This document shows, piece by piece, positions 1 through 8,382 of a stretch of 64,000 bases of DNA. The position numbers and the translations under genes were made by a program. Position 1 is the first letter of the stretch. Each line of letters begins with the position of its first letter. The notes below the pieces were generated by a model. That model ran no database searches. It worked only from the letters and a program-made list of their open reading frames with translations, and was not told the origin of the DNA. This stretch comes from Flavobacteriales bacterium (lineage in GTDB: Bacteria > Bacteroidota > Bacteroidia > Flavobacteriales_D > CAJJDF01), in assembly GCA_018609055.1 (NCBI GenBank), contig JABAYJ010000009.1:431761-495760 (forward strand), read 5' to 3'.

Positions 1-368
1 GCAGTAAATGTCTCTTTACCATCAGTAAATTCGGGAAAATCTACGTCCTTTCCAACTGAATCTTTAATTGGGTAAGCACATACATTTTTTCCTTTAAAAT
101 CATATTCGATATATCCTGATTTTAGTACAATGTCACCAAATTTAACTTCGGCTTTTCCGTATAGGTATACTTTTTGCGATACAACATCTAAACGAATAGA
201 ATCTTGAGCTTTGTAAGAAACAGGCTCGTCTAGTATTCGTTTTATTTTTAATGAATCATCCGGTTGTTGTACTTCTCCCTGAGCTATTGAATTAGCTGGG
301 AGTAACAATATTAACAACAAACCGCTAATAACTATCGACCTTATGAATATGTACTTGGATTGTATAAT
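1..368 (-). CDS. LptD/OstA-like outer-membrane LPS assembly protein, N-terminal part (runs off window)
   Basis: The reading frame on the minus strand gives a signal peptide with a basic start (QSKYIFIR), a hydrophobic core (SGLLLILLLP) and a cleavage region ANSIAQ. It then shows an OstA-like stretch (VSQKVYLYGKAEVKFGDIVLKS) typical of the periplasmic N-domain of Bacteroidota LptD, which inserts LPS into the outer leaflet. The C-terminal part lies outside the window. There is no ATG, GTG or TTG between the in-frame TAA at 381-383 and the signal peptide. The best start is ATT (366-368) or the adjacent ATA (363-365), about 30 bases after the start point predicted from the -7 box at 405-412. The gene is divergent from the amidase. 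The family call rests on a short N-terminus and is moderate. Confidence 0.6.
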   Translation of the reverse strand, partial: MIQSKYIFIRSIVISGLLLILLLPANSIAQGEVQQPDDSLKIKRILDEPVSYKAQDSIRLDVVSQKVYLYGKAEVKFGDIVLKSGYIEYDFKGKNVCAYPIKDSVGKDVDFPEFTDGKETFT

Positions 369-370
369 GT

Positions 371-378
371 TAAATTTG
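371..378 (+). promoter_or_regulatory. Bacteroidota -7 element for the amidase gene
   Basis: TAAATTTG matches the Bacteroidota -7 consensus TAnnTTTG exactly. It predicts a transcript starting near 384, about 40 bases before the ATG at 424. No clear -33 TTTG is seen. Confidence 0.5.
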
Positions 379-404
379 TTTTACTGTAATTGTCAAAACC
401 GACA

Positions 405-412
405 CAAAGTTA
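405..412 (-). promoter_or_regulatory. Bacteroidota -7 element for the LptD-like gene
   Basis: Read on the minus strand this is TAACTTTG, an exact match to TAnnTTTG. It gives a predicted leader of about 30 bases before the ATT/ATA start at 368/365. It interleaves with the promoter of the divergent amidase gene. Confidence 0.5.
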
Positions 413-423
413 ATCTAAAAACT

Positions 424-1545
424 ATGTTTTCAGAAAAAATGAAGGGTATAACTGCTGATTTTACTTCCAAACGTTTATTGGGTGTATTTCTTGTGATGGG
501 ACTCGTTTTTTTTCAAACTAATTCATTTTCGCAACAAAGTAAATTTAAAACTGTTGTAATTGATGCAGGTCATGGTGGGCATGATGATGGATGTAGCGGA
601 AAGGGATCTAAAGAGAAAACTATTGCTTTAAGCATTGCTCTTAAGTTGGGTAAAATGATTGAAGCTAAGAATAAAGATGTTTCTGTGCTATATACTAGAA
701 AGACGGATAAATTCGTTACTCTAGATAATAGAGCCAAAATTGCAAACAACAAAAAGGCAGACCTATTTATATGTATTCATGCAAATGCAAATAAAAAATC
801 AACTCCATCAGGAAGTGAAACGTATGTTTTGGGATTGCACAAAACAGATGACCAAAAAGAGATCGCTAATAGAGAAAATGCTGTAATTGAACTGGAAGAA
901 AATAGTAAAGCTAATTACCAACAAATTACACCTGAAAAACTGATTGCTAGAACAATGCAGCTGAGTGCTTATTTAAATCAAAGTATAAGTTTTGCTGGAG
1001 AAATACAAAAAGAGTTTAAAAAAATTGGGCGAAAGGATAGGGGAGTTAAGCAAGCAGGATTTGTGGTTTTGTACAAAACAACAATGCCGAGTGTATTAAT
1101 TGAAACAGGTTTTTTATCAAACCCAACTGAGAATACTTTTTTGAAGAAAAGTGAGAACCAAACAAAAATGGCAAAAGCGATTTACAATGCTTTTAACACA
1201 TACAAAACTAAGAGAGATAAAATATATAACGAAATAGCTAAAAGTAAAGCTCCAGTCACTAAAAAAGTAACAACAGCTGGGAAACCAGTTTTTAAAATTC
1301 AGTTAGCCTCTTCTACTAATAGGATAGAGCCAAAGTCATACAATTTTAAAGGACTTAAGGAGGTAGAAATAAAACAAGACGGTAAATATTACCGTTATTA
1401 TTATGGAGCTACAAACTCTTATTCGCAGATAAAAACTTCATTGGCTTATGCCAAGAAAAAGGGATACAAAGATGCATTTCTGTTGGCTTTTGTTGATGGA
1501 AAAAGAGTAGATTTGCAAGAAGCAATTAAAAAGGCTTCCAAATAA
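424..1545 (+). CDS. N-acetylmuramoyl-L-alanine amidase (Amidase_3) with C-terminal SPOR-like domain
   Basis: Predicted zinc amidase that cleaves the lactyl-peptide bond of peptidoglycan during cell separation. After a signal peptide ending NSFSQQ comes the Amidase_3 fold with VVIDAGHGG (first zinc His), SKEKTIALS (Glu), FICIHANA (second His) and VLIETGFLSN (catalytic Glu). The tail from about residue 289 (FKIQLASS, then YRYYYGATNSY) looks like a SPOR domain, which binds denuded glycan at the septum. An upstream in-frame ATG at 343 would start before the promoter box, so I chose 424; 439 (MKGITADF) is also possible. The downstream MCE gene follows after 24 bases, suggesting one envelope transcript. 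Confidence 0.9.
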   Translation: MFSEKMKGITADFTSKRLLGVFLVMGLVFFQTNSFSQQSKFKTVVIDAGHGGHDDGCSGKGSKEKTIALSIALKLGKMIEAKNKDVSVLYTRKTDKFVTLDNRAKIANNKKADLFICIHANANKKSTPSGSETYVLGLHKTDDQKEIANRENAVIELEENSKANYQQITPEKLIARTMQLSAYLNQSISFAGEIQKEFKKIGRKDRGVKQAGFVVLYKTTMPSVLIETGFLSNPTENTFLKKSENQTKMAKAIYNAFNTYKTKRDKIYNEIAKSKAPVTKKVTTAGKPVFKIQLASSTNRIEPKSYNFKGLKEVEIKQDGKYYRYYYGATNSYSQIKTSLAYAKKKGYKDAFLLAFVDGKRVDLQEAIKKASK

Positions 1546-1569
1546 AAACAACACTAAAAATAATTTGTT

Positions 1570-2583
1570 TTGAAATATAAAAAAGAGTTTATAATTGGTT
1601 TAACAGTAGTAGCAGCTTTAGCTTTATTGTTGTTTGGAATTCAGTTTCTGAAGGGGATAAATGCATTTAATACTAACCGTACTTTTTATGCTAGTTATGA
1701 CAATATTCAAGGATTAGTTCCTGGTTCAACTATTCAGTTTAAAGGAAATAAAATTGGAGTTGTTCAGGATAATATTTTGGATGAAAATAATAATTGGATA
1801 ACAGTATTGAATATTTCTAATTCTCAGCTTGTATTCCCAATAGATTCTAAGGCAAAGCTAGAAACTACAGTTCTTGGAGAAAGTTCAATTCAAATAATAC
1901 TTGGCGATAGTTCTCAAATGTTACAAAGTAATGATACTATTAAAGCTGATTACAAATTTGGTATTACTGAATTAGCAACTCAAAAAATTGTACCAATAGA
2001 AACAAAAGTAAATATCCTTTTAAATAACCTAAACAAATCTTTGTCTAGTATCGACACTGTTTTGGGAACTGATGGTAGAAATTTAAGGAGAATGATGGCT
2101 TCATTACAATCTACTGTAAATACTCTTAACACGACTGTTAAAGATGTAGATAATGTAGTGAAATCTAGTTCAGCTGATATAAAATCTACACTTCAAAATG
2201 TATCTCTTATTACCGAGAATTTAAAGAATAGTAACGATAAAGTTACGAACCTTATCTCAAACTTCTCTGATATCTCTGATTCACTTAAAGGAGTTGATTT
2301 TGCAAGTACAGTTGCCGAAGCTAAAGCAGCATTGGCTGGTGTAACAAAAATCATGGATGAAATTAATAACGGTACAGGATCTGCTCACCAATTGATTTAT
2401 AGCGATAGCTTAGTAAATAATGTAAACGCTATGTTGAAGGAGACTGAAAGACTTGTTACAAACATTAAAGAACATCCAAAAAGATACTTGCAATTTGCAG
2501 TATTTGGCGGAAAAGAGAAAGGATTGATACTTGATGCTGAAGACGAAAGAAAGCTTCAAGAACTATTAGATAGTCAACCTTAA
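1570..2583 (+). CDS. MCE/MlaD-family lipid-transport protein
   Basis: Predicted periplasmic, inner-membrane-anchored MCE protein of a phospholipid or lipid ABC transport system. One N-terminal membrane segment (about residues 7-28, EFIIGLTVVAALALLLFG) is followed by the MCE domain (FYASYDNIQGLVPGSTIQFKG, then a KIGVV strand) and a long Asn/Ser-rich helical tail that may multimerise. The start is TTG followed by AAA, 24 bases after the amidase stop; no ATG is near. The permease and ATPase partners are not in this window. A strong hairpin terminator follows. Confidence 0.85.
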   Translation: MKYKKEFIIGLTVVAALALLLFGIQFLKGINAFNTNRTFYASYDNIQGLVPGSTIQFKGNKIGVVQDNILDENNNWITVLNISNSQLVFPIDSKAKLETTVLGESSIQIILGDSSQMLQSNDTIKADYKFGITELATQKIVPIETKVNILLNNLNKSLSSIDTVLGTDGRNLRRMMASLQSTVNTLNTTVKDVDNVVKSSSADIKSTLQNVSLITENLKNSNDKVTNLISNFSDISDSLKGVDFASTVAEAKAALAGVTKIMDEINNGTGSAHQLIYSDSLVNNVNAMLKETERLVTNIKEHPKRYLQFAVFGGKEKGLILDAEDERKLQELLDSQP

Positions 2584-2604
2584 TATAATTATTAGATATA
2601 AAAA

Positions 2605-2637
2605 AAGCCTCTCAAGTAATTGAGAGGCTTTTTTTTT
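2605..2637. terminator. Bidirectional intrinsic terminator
   Basis: Stem AGCCTCTCAA / TTGAGAGGCT with a GTAA loop, flanked by an A-run on one side and a T-run on the other. It can end both the amidase-MCE transcript and the convergent T9SS gene. Confidence 0.85.
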
Positions 2638-2650
2638 GAGTTAGTATATT

Positions 2651-3730
2651 TTACTGAATTACAATTCTTTTCACAACTTGGTTAGTTCCATCAGAAACAC
2701 TTACAAAGTACATTCCTTTGTTCAGCTCATTTAAATTAATGTTTGATTGAGAAGAGTTAAGTTCTTCAGAATAAACTAATTTTCCTGATACATCTGTAAC
2801 TTGCATGTTGTAGTTATCTCCATTATAATCCTCCATAGAAATAGTGAAACTCCCATTGTTTGGGTTAGGATAGATTAAAGCCTTCATACTTTCATCACTT
2901 TCATTTATTGAAGTTGGGAACGAAGCGATTATAGCTGGGATAACAACATCTCTTATTACCTGTCCAATTTTCACTCCATTTCTATATTCTTCACATTTTA
3001 CTGCTATTACAAATTGTCCTTGTTGTGCAGGTCTAGCAGTTACTATTCCTGTGCTAGAGTTAATCGAAATACTTGTAGCAGGTCCTAATAAATTAAGTAA
3101 GTTGAAAGCAGCATTGTAACCTAATAAGTTAAATGGTTTTGAACCTCCAATTGAAGTGTTGTCAAAAGGATTAACTATTGAATAAACCAAACTATCTCCA
3201 TCTAAGTCGGTACAAGAAAAATCAAGTGATCTATTCATTCCTATGACCATAAACAAACTATCAGGATAGTCTACAAATTTTGGATTGCTATTTCCTCCAG
3301 TAATAGCTGGGTTAGTGTTTTCACATGTAAAAACAACTCCACCGTTTGGAGTGTGGTTAACAACCATGTTTCTACAACAATGGTTAGATGATATGTAATA
3401 TCCATTTGTATTATTAGCCAACTGGATAGTATCAGAATAATATTTAATAATAAATCCATATTGAGTTCCACCAATTGTTGATGAAGCAGTTCTTGTTGAA
3501 TCTAGAGACAAACTCTTAGTAGCAATCAAAGTATTTGTGTTTTCTTCTAACACCATTACAGAAGATGAGTTTAACGTTATCCCACCAAATGTAGATGCAA
3601 TTCTCAATATGATTTTATATTGATTAGCTCCAATTTGTTCCATTCTAATATCATTTCCTAAAAAATGCGAAGCATTGGTATTTAAGGATATAAGGATTAT
3701 TGTAATCGTAAGCAGTAATATTTTTTTCAT
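2651..3730 (-). CDS. Secreted protein with T9SS type A sorting domain
   Basis: A 359-residue cargo protein with a signal peptide (MKKILLLTITIILISLNTNA). The mature N-terminus SHFLGNDIRMEQIG resembles the ASHxxGG-type start common in large Bacteroidota surface and gliding-associated proteins. The middle has an FSCTDLDGDSLVYS segment, which resembles a cadherin-like or PKD-type fold and may bind calcium. The last 75 residues form a type A C-terminal domain (YPNPNNGSF, VTDVSGKLVY, LNKGMYFVSV, ending VVKRIVIQ), which directs T9SS secretion and anchoring. Substrate unknown. A TACCTTTA box at 3753-3760 is a one-mismatch -7 candidate. Confidence 0.85.
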   Translation of the reverse strand: MKKILLLTITIILISLNTNASHFLGNDIRMEQIGANQYKIILRIASTFGGITLNSSSVMVLEENTNTLIATKSLSLDSTRTASSTIGGTQYGFIIKYYSDTIQLANNTNGYYISSNHCCRNMVVNHTPNGGVVFTCENTNPAITGGNSNPKFVDYPDSLFMVIGMNRSLDFSCTDLDGDSLVYSIVNPFDNTSIGGSKPFNLLGYNAAFNLLNLLGPATSISINSSTGIVTARPAQQGQFVIAVKCEEYRNGVKIGQVIRDVVIPAIIASFPTSINESDESMKALIYPNPNNGSFTISMEDYNGDNYNMQVTDVSGKLVYSEELNSSQSNINLNELNKGMYFVSVSDGTNQVVKRIVIQ

Positions 3731-3917
3731 AATTATAGTATTTGTTCAGTTGTAAAGGTAAAATGCTCAGTAGATTATCAAACCTATAACTCATGAAATA
3801 CCTGCTTTTTTTCATGAGTAACTAATCTTTATTTAAATCCATTATATATTACTCGGATTCATTTATTAATTATTACAAAAGTTCTATCTTTATTCTAACC
3901 AACTTACACAACTATAT

Positions 3918-5234
3918 ATGGGAATTGGAAGCATTGTTTTTATTGTAATATTAATTGCTGGGTTTGGCTTTTTTGGCTTTAACGTTAAGAAAGTGATTAG
4001 TAATATTAACCTAGGAAGAGATAAAAAGATTAACGACCGCAAAGGCGAGAGATGGAAAGTGATGACTTTAGTTGCTCTTGGTCAAAAAAAGATGTTCCAA
4101 AGACCTATTCCTGCTATGCTTCACTTATTTATTTATGTAGCATTTCTGTTAACCCAAATAGAATTAATCGAAATTATTATTGATGGAATAACTGGAAACC
4201 ACCGAGTTTTTTATCCAAGTTTAGGAGGGCTTTACACTCTTGTTATTAGTATTATAGAAGTACTTTCGGTATTGGCATTAATTGCCACTTTTGCTTTTTT
4301 GGCACGAAGAAATTTATTAAAAATTCCTCGTTTTCATAAAGATGAAATGACTGGATGGCCAAAGCTTGATGGTAACATTATCTTGTATTTAGAAATTCTA
4401 TTGGTATTCTTCATTTTCACAATGAATGGGGCAGATGAAGCTGTTCATATTGCCGAAGGAAAAGGAAGTTATGGTTTTGCTTTTAGTCAATTTTACGGAC
4501 CAGCATTTTTTGGAGGAATGGATATTGATTCTCTTCACATACTAGAAAGAATAGGATGGTGGGGACACTTAGTAATGGTACTTACATTTATGAATTACTT
4601 ACCATATTCTAAGCATTTTCATATTTTTTTAGCATTTCCTAACGTATGGTATTCCAATTTGGATGCAAAAGGAAGGTTGTCTAACATGGAAGCTGTAACG
4701 AATGAAGTTAAAATGATGTTCGATCCAGAAGCTGATCCATATGCTGCTCCAGCTGAGCCAGTAGGTGAACCACAGACTTTTGGAGTAAAAGATGTAACCG
4801 ATTTACCTTGGACAGGATTATTACAAGCTTATACTTGTACCGAGTGTGGAAGATGTACTTCGGAGTGTCCTGCAAATCAAACTGGTAAATTATTATCTCC
4901 AAGAAAGATAATGATGGACACCAGAGACAGAATGGTGGAGTTAGGAGATTACAAAAGAAAGAACGGAGAAGATACGCATGATGGTAAAAAATTGGTTCAT
5001 GATTATATATCTGAAGAAGAATTATGGGCGTGTACAAGTTGTAACGCTTGTGTAGAAGCTTGCCCTGTAAATATCGATCCTTTGGCTATAATTGTTGATT
5101 TAAGAAGGTATTTGGTAATGGAAGAATCAAAAGCTCCAGCAGAATTAACGGGTATGTTTAGTAATATAGAAAATAATGGAGCTCCATGGCAGTTTTCGCC
5201 AAGTGATAGATTAAATTGGAAAGATGAGCAATAA
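3918..5234 (+). CDS. Membrane-bound (Fe-S)-binding electron-transfer protein, HdrC/GlpC-like
   Basis: A 438-residue protein with about five membrane helices in the first 250 residues (for example IGSIVFIVILIAGFGFFGF and LHLFIYVAFLLTQIELIEIII), then a cytoplasmic domain with two 4Fe-4S motifs, CTECGRCTSECP and CTSCNACVEACP. This layout matches membrane subunits that pass electrons between quinone and a CCG-type partner. The partner is encoded at 5650. The gene overlaps the next one by 11 bases, so the operon is translationally coupled. A TATCTTTA box at 3885-3892 is a plausible -7 element. Exact electron donor and acceptor are unknown. Confidence 0.88.
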   Translation: MGIGSIVFIVILIAGFGFFGFNVKKVISNINLGRDKKINDRKGERWKVMTLVALGQKKMFQRPIPAMLHLFIYVAFLLTQIELIEIIIDGITGNHRVFYPSLGGLYTLVISIIEVLSVLALIATFAFLARRNLLKIPRFHKDEMTGWPKLDGNIILYLEILLVFFIFTMNGADEAVHIAEGKGSYGFAFSQFYGPAFFGGMDIDSLHILERIGWWGHLVMVLTFMNYLPYSKHFHIFLAFPNVWYSNLDAKGRLSNMEAVTNEVKMMFDPEADPYAAPAEPVGEPQTFGVKDVTDLPWTGLLQAYTCTECGRCTSECPANQTGKLLSPRKIMMDTRDRMVELGDYKRKNGEDTHDGKKLVHDYISEEELWACTSCNACVEACPVNIDPLAIIVDLRRYLVMEESKAPAELTGMFSNIENNGAPWQFSPSDRLNWKDEQ

Positions 5235-5646
5235 AAAATTAGTTGAAAAAAAAGTAGATGGGCAATATATAAGTCCTGTGTTACCAGAAGACATTAAGAA
5301 TTACATGATAGACATTGATGGAACTATATGTGACGATATTCCTAACGAAGAGCCAGAAAGAATGTTAACTGCTAGTGTATATCCTGATGCTTTAGACACA
5401 TTGAACAAATGGTATGAACAAGGTCATATTATTACTTTTTTTACTTCAAGAGTAGAAGAAAATAGAGAAGTAACTGAGGCTTGGTTAGCCAAACATGGTT
5501 TTAAATACCATGGAATATTATTTGGAAAACCAAGAGGAGGAAATTATCATTGGGTAGATAATCACATTGTGAGAGCTACCAGATTTACAGGTAAATTCAC
5601 TGATTTAGTGGATTCTAACGAGAAAATACAAGTATTTAAGTCATAA
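5224..5646 (+). CDS. Small HAD-like phosphatase inside the Fe-S operon
   Basis: A 140-residue single-domain HAD protein. MIDIDGTICDD is motif I with the nucleophile and acid aspartates, FFTSR is motif II, and GKPRGGNYHWVDNH carries the motif III lysine and a motif IV-like acidic patch. There is no cap domain insertion, as in small phosphatases that act on phosphosugars or nucleotides; some relatives are labelled phosphoheptose isomerase, probably wrongly. It starts 11 bases before the end of the membrane Fe-S gene and stops 3 bases before the CCG Fe-S gene, so it is a true operon member. Substrate unknown. Confidence 0.8.
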   Translation: MSNKKLVEKKVDGQYISPVLPEDIKNYMIDIDGTICDDIPNEEPERMLTASVYPDALDTLNKWYEQGHIITFFTSRVEENREVTEAWLAKHGFKYHGILFGKPRGGNYHWVDNHIVRATRFTGKFTDLVDSNEKIQVFKS

Positions 5647-5649
5647 ATT

Positions 5650-6441
5650 ATGAGTGGAATAAAAGTACATACAATGGCAGAGTACCTTGCAAAAGGTGAA
5701 GCTCCAGATATTTTATTTTGGGTAGGTTGTGCAGGAAGTTTTGACGACCGTGCAAAAAAAATCACCAAAGCTATTGTCAAGATATTGAACAAAGTAGAAA
5801 TGAAATTTGCCGTGCTAGGAGCAGAAGAATCTTGTACAGGTGATCCGGCAAAAAGAGCAGGAAATGAGTTTTTGTTTCAAATGCAAGCTATGCAAAACAT
5901 TCAGATAATGAATGAATACAAAGTAAGCAGAATAGTAACTGGTTGTCCTCATTGTTTTAATACGCTTAAAAACGAATACCCAGAGCTAGGAGGGAATTAT
6001 GAAGTAATTCATCACACTCAGTTAATTCAAGAATTGATAGACTCTGGTAAATTGAGAATAGAAGATGGGAAACCATTCAAAGGGAAAAAGATAACTTTCC
6101 ATGACCCTTGTTACTTAGGAAGAGCAAATGATGTGTACGAAGCTCCAAGAAAAGTACTAGAAACATTAGATGCTGAGCTGGTAGAAATGAAAAGATGCAA
6201 AACGAAAGGATTGTGTTGTGGGGCAGGAGGAGCTCAAATGTTTAAGGAAGCTGAGCCTGGAAACAAAGAAGTAAACGTAGAAAGAACAGAAGATGCAATG
6301 GAGGTAAAGCCCGACATTATTGCAACTGGTTGTCCTTTCTGTAATACAATGATGACGGATGGAGTTAAAAATGCAAACAAAGAAGGCTCTGTTCATGTAA
6401 TGGATATTGCTGAATTAATTGCTCAGGCTCAAGATTTATAA
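5650..6441 (+). CDS. CCG-domain (Fe-S)-binding oxidoreductase subunit, HdrB/GlpC/LutA-like
   Basis: A 263-residue cytoplasmic protein with two cysteine-rich halves. The first has WVGCAGSFDDR, ESCTGDP and GCPHCFN; the second has HDPCYLGR, CCGAGGAQMF and GCPFCNTMM, the classic CCG motif that ligates a noncubane 4Fe-4S cluster in heterodisulfide-reductase-type enzymes. It pairs with the membrane Fe-S protein at 3918, likely forming a quinone-linked thiol/disulfide or 2-hydroxyacid oxidoreductase. It is separated by 3 bases from the HAD gene and 2 bases from the next gene. Confidence 0.88.
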   Translation: MSGIKVHTMAEYLAKGEAPDILFWVGCAGSFDDRAKKITKAIVKILNKVEMKFAVLGAEESCTGDPAKRAGNEFLFQMQAMQNIQIMNEYKVSRIVTGCPHCFNTLKNEYPELGGNYEVIHHTQLIQELIDSGKLRIEDGKPFKGKKITFHDPCYLGRANDVYEAPRKVLETLDAELVEMKRCKTKGLCCGAGGAQMFKEAEPGNKEVNVERTEDAMEVKPDIIATGCPFCNTMMTDGVKNANKEGSVHVMDIAELIAQAQDL

Positions 6442-6443
6442 AA

Positions 6444-6935
6444 ATGACCGAAACAACTTTACATATAGGAACTGATTTTGATTCAATTGATAATCAAGCA
6501 AAAGCTTGGGTTTACACAAGTAATCAGGAGTTTACAGAAGAGCAATTGGATTTAATTACCAAATACACTGAAGTATTCTTATCTCAATGGGATTCGCATG
6601 GTAAACGAGTTAAAGGAGCTTTTCAAGTTCTTAAAAATAGATTTATTGCAGTATTTGCCGATACAGAAGGCGATACCATGTGCGGAAGAGCACAAGATGG
6701 TTCAGTAAACTTCATTAAAGAATTAGAACAAATACTTGATTTAAAATTAATGGACAGAATGCTGGTTGCAATTGATAACAATGGAACAATTGAAACTTTA
6801 CCCTTTATGACTTTAAGAAATAAACTTTCTTCTGGAGAGATTACCAAATCAACTACTTTCTATAATGGAATGGTAACTTCCAAAGAGCAATTTCTTACCG
6901 ATTGGGAAAGACCAATTGAAGGGAGTTGGTTGTAA
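6444..6935 (+). CDS. Conserved small cytoplasmic protein of the Fe-S operon
   Basis: 163 residues, no signal peptide or membrane segment. I see no P-loop, although relatives in this phylum are often labelled ABC transporter ATPase. It is rich in short alternating strands and helices (AWVYTSNQEFTEEQ, SQWDSHGKRVKGAF, DRMLVAIDNNG) and has one conserved-looking cysteine (DTMCGRA). The start lies 2 bases after the CCG protein, so it is likely co-translated. It may be an accessory or assembly factor for the redox complex; that is inference from context only. Confidence 0.75.
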   Translation: MTETTLHIGTDFDSIDNQAKAWVYTSNQEFTEEQLDLITKYTEVFLSQWDSHGKRVKGAFQVLKNRFIAVFADTEGDTMCGRAQDGSVNFIKELEQILDLKLMDRMLVAIDNNGTIETLPFMTLRNKLSSGEITKSTTFYNGMVTSKEQFLTDWERPIEGSWL

Positions 6936-6939
6936 TTAG

Positions 6940-7422
6940 TTACTCTTTAATAGCTATTAAACGGATTAAATATCTGTAATCACCATTTCCAGCCCAATTT
7001 ATGTATGGATTGTCTTGAATACTACCTTTAGTTTTTATTTTAAAATGGTGCCATTTAGTTGAATCAATCAGTTTAAAAATAATGAATTTAGTAATTGAAT
7101 CATATTTCCAAATTCCAAGATTTCCAAAGTCTAAAGACTCTATTGTAAAACCATTTCCAGTAATTGAACTAATATCATCTTCACAAATTGAAACTCTAAA
7201 TGATGAATCATTGCAATTTAATCTAAATAGATAATATTTTTTTAATGGTTTATATTGATAAAAATCAAAGGAATCTTTCTTAAAATTAAAAATAGATACT
7301 ATTGAAGATTCTCCTTTAATTTCAAGTTTAAAATTTCTTCCAAACATTGTGTCACAAAAGGTTTGGGCCTTTCCTATAATAGAAAAGCCCAACAAGATTG
7401 CTATGATGATTATTTTCTTAAT
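6940..7422 (-). CDS. Small secreted protein of unknown function; ATT start
   Basis: The frame opens right after the in-frame TAA (7429-7431) of the upstream gene and reads ATT AAG AAA, giving MKKIIIIAILLGFSIIGKAQ, a textbook Bacteroidota signal peptide ending in GKAQ. Using the first ordinary start (TTG at 7395) would remove the basic n-region. The mature part (about 140 residues) has many aromatic and lysine residues and two cysteines (TFCDTMF, LNCNDS), with alternating strands that suggest a beta-rich fold. Function is not recognised. It is the last gene of the LOG-TspO cluster and ends 5 bases from a convergent gene. Confidence 0.6.
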   Translation of the reverse strand: MKKIIIIAILLGFSIIGKAQTFCDTMFGRNFKLEIKGESSIVSIFNFKKDSFDFYQYKPLKKYYLFRLNCNDSSFRVSICEDDISSITGNGFTIESLDFGNLGIWKYDSITKFIIFKLIDSTKWHHFKIKTKGSIQDNPYINWAGNGDYRYLIRLIAIKE

Positions 7423-7428
7423 TTGATA

Positions 7429-7923
7429 TTATATTTTTTCTATCATACTTACTAAAGGTCCATTGGTTTGAAAGTCAATTATAACATTTTTCTTTATATC
7501 ATAAACTGCACCCCAAGATGAAGAATTCCCATCACACCAAATTATAGGAAACTGTTTCCATGACAACTTATTTTCCATCTCTTCATTTGTAATATTTGCA
7601 TTAATGTAGATGAAGTTTTTTAGTTTGTGTTTAAAGGAAGTAAGTTGGTAGGTATAATTTTCAATTTTTATATTTACTAATCCTATAATTGTGTCTCTTT
7701 TTTCAATCAAATATTCAATTGCTTTTGTATTGATAGAATCTCCTACAACTATTATTTTAGCATATTTAGGAGTCCCTCTTGAACATTGACTAAATACTTT
7801 TTCGGAATTTTCAATCGGCAGAATTGTATACCTCAGTTTAATTTTTGACTTTTGATTTAAAGAGAGTGCAAGACTTATAAAAAGAATCACTAAAATAGTT
7901 ATGTATTTTAATATTTTTATCAA
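7429..7923 (-). CDS. Hypothetical membrane-anchored protein
   Basis: 164 residues with an N-terminal membrane anchor (MIKILKYITILVILFISLALSL) and no clear cleavage site. The outside part has three cysteines (SQCSRG and WCDG among them) and the stretch IIWCDGNSSSWGAVYDI near the end. I do not recognise a family. It overlaps the tspO stop by 4 bases, so translation is probably coupled to TspO. Confidence 0.6.
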   Translation of the reverse strand: MIKILKYITILVILFISLALSLNQKSKIKLRYTILPIENSEKVFSQCSRGTPKYAKIIVVGDSINTKAIEYLIEKRDTIIGLVNIKIENYTYQLTSFKHKLKNFIYINANITNEEMENKLSWKQFPIIWCDGNSSSWGAVYDIKKNVIIDFQTNGPLVSMIEKI

Positions 7924-8378
7924 TTATTAAAGAAAATATACCCATTAAGCGAAGTTGCAATAAGAAGCCATATAAAATATGGTGCAACTAGTAAGGTTTT
8001 TACACCCATTTTCTTCCAGTTTAGAAACAAGAAATTTCCTACCAAAAGCGTAAGTGAAGTAATAACGAGTAAACCAATTAAAACTTCATGAGCCGAAAAG
8101 AAAATAGGATTCCAAATGATATTGAGCACCCACTGAATACCAAATAAAATAGCTATCCCTTTTTTATGTTCAGCAATAGACCACCAATGAGCCATAAAGA
8201 AAGCAAAGCAAATCATAATAAATGTCCAAGCTGCTCCAAAAACCCATCCTGGAGGAGTCCAAGGTGCTTTATTTAGACTTTCATACCAATTTGATGAAAC
8301 TCCAGAACCTGTGTAAAAACCTCCAATTGCTAGAGCAGTAAAGTTAATTACCAAGAAAATTAGAATCCTTTTAAGCAT
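7920..8378 (-). CDS. tspO: TspO/MBR-family membrane protein
   Basis: 152 residues with five membrane helices, the family hallmark. Diagnostic residues include GGFYTGSGVSSNWYESLNKAPWTPPGW early on and NIIWNPIFF in the middle, both part of the porphyrin/sterol-binding TspO fold. TspO proteins bind tetrapyrroles and are linked to stress and light responses. It starts 4 bases after the LOG gene and overlaps the following small gene, so it sits in a four-gene operon. Confidence 0.93.
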   Translation of the reverse strand: MLKRILIFLVINFTALAIGGFYTGSGVSSNWYESLNKAPWTPPGWVFGAAWTFIMICFAFFMAHWWSIAEHKKGIAILFGIQWVLNIIWNPIFFSAHEVLIGLLVITSLTLLVGNFLFLNWKKMGVKTLLVAPYFIWLLIATSLNGYIFFNN

Positions 8379-8382
8379 TTGT

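Noticed and set aside
4708..5037. 109-aa open frame on the minus strand inside the membrane Fe-S gene
   Set aside because: It is fully inside a well-supported gene with Fe-S motifs and has no recognisable domain.
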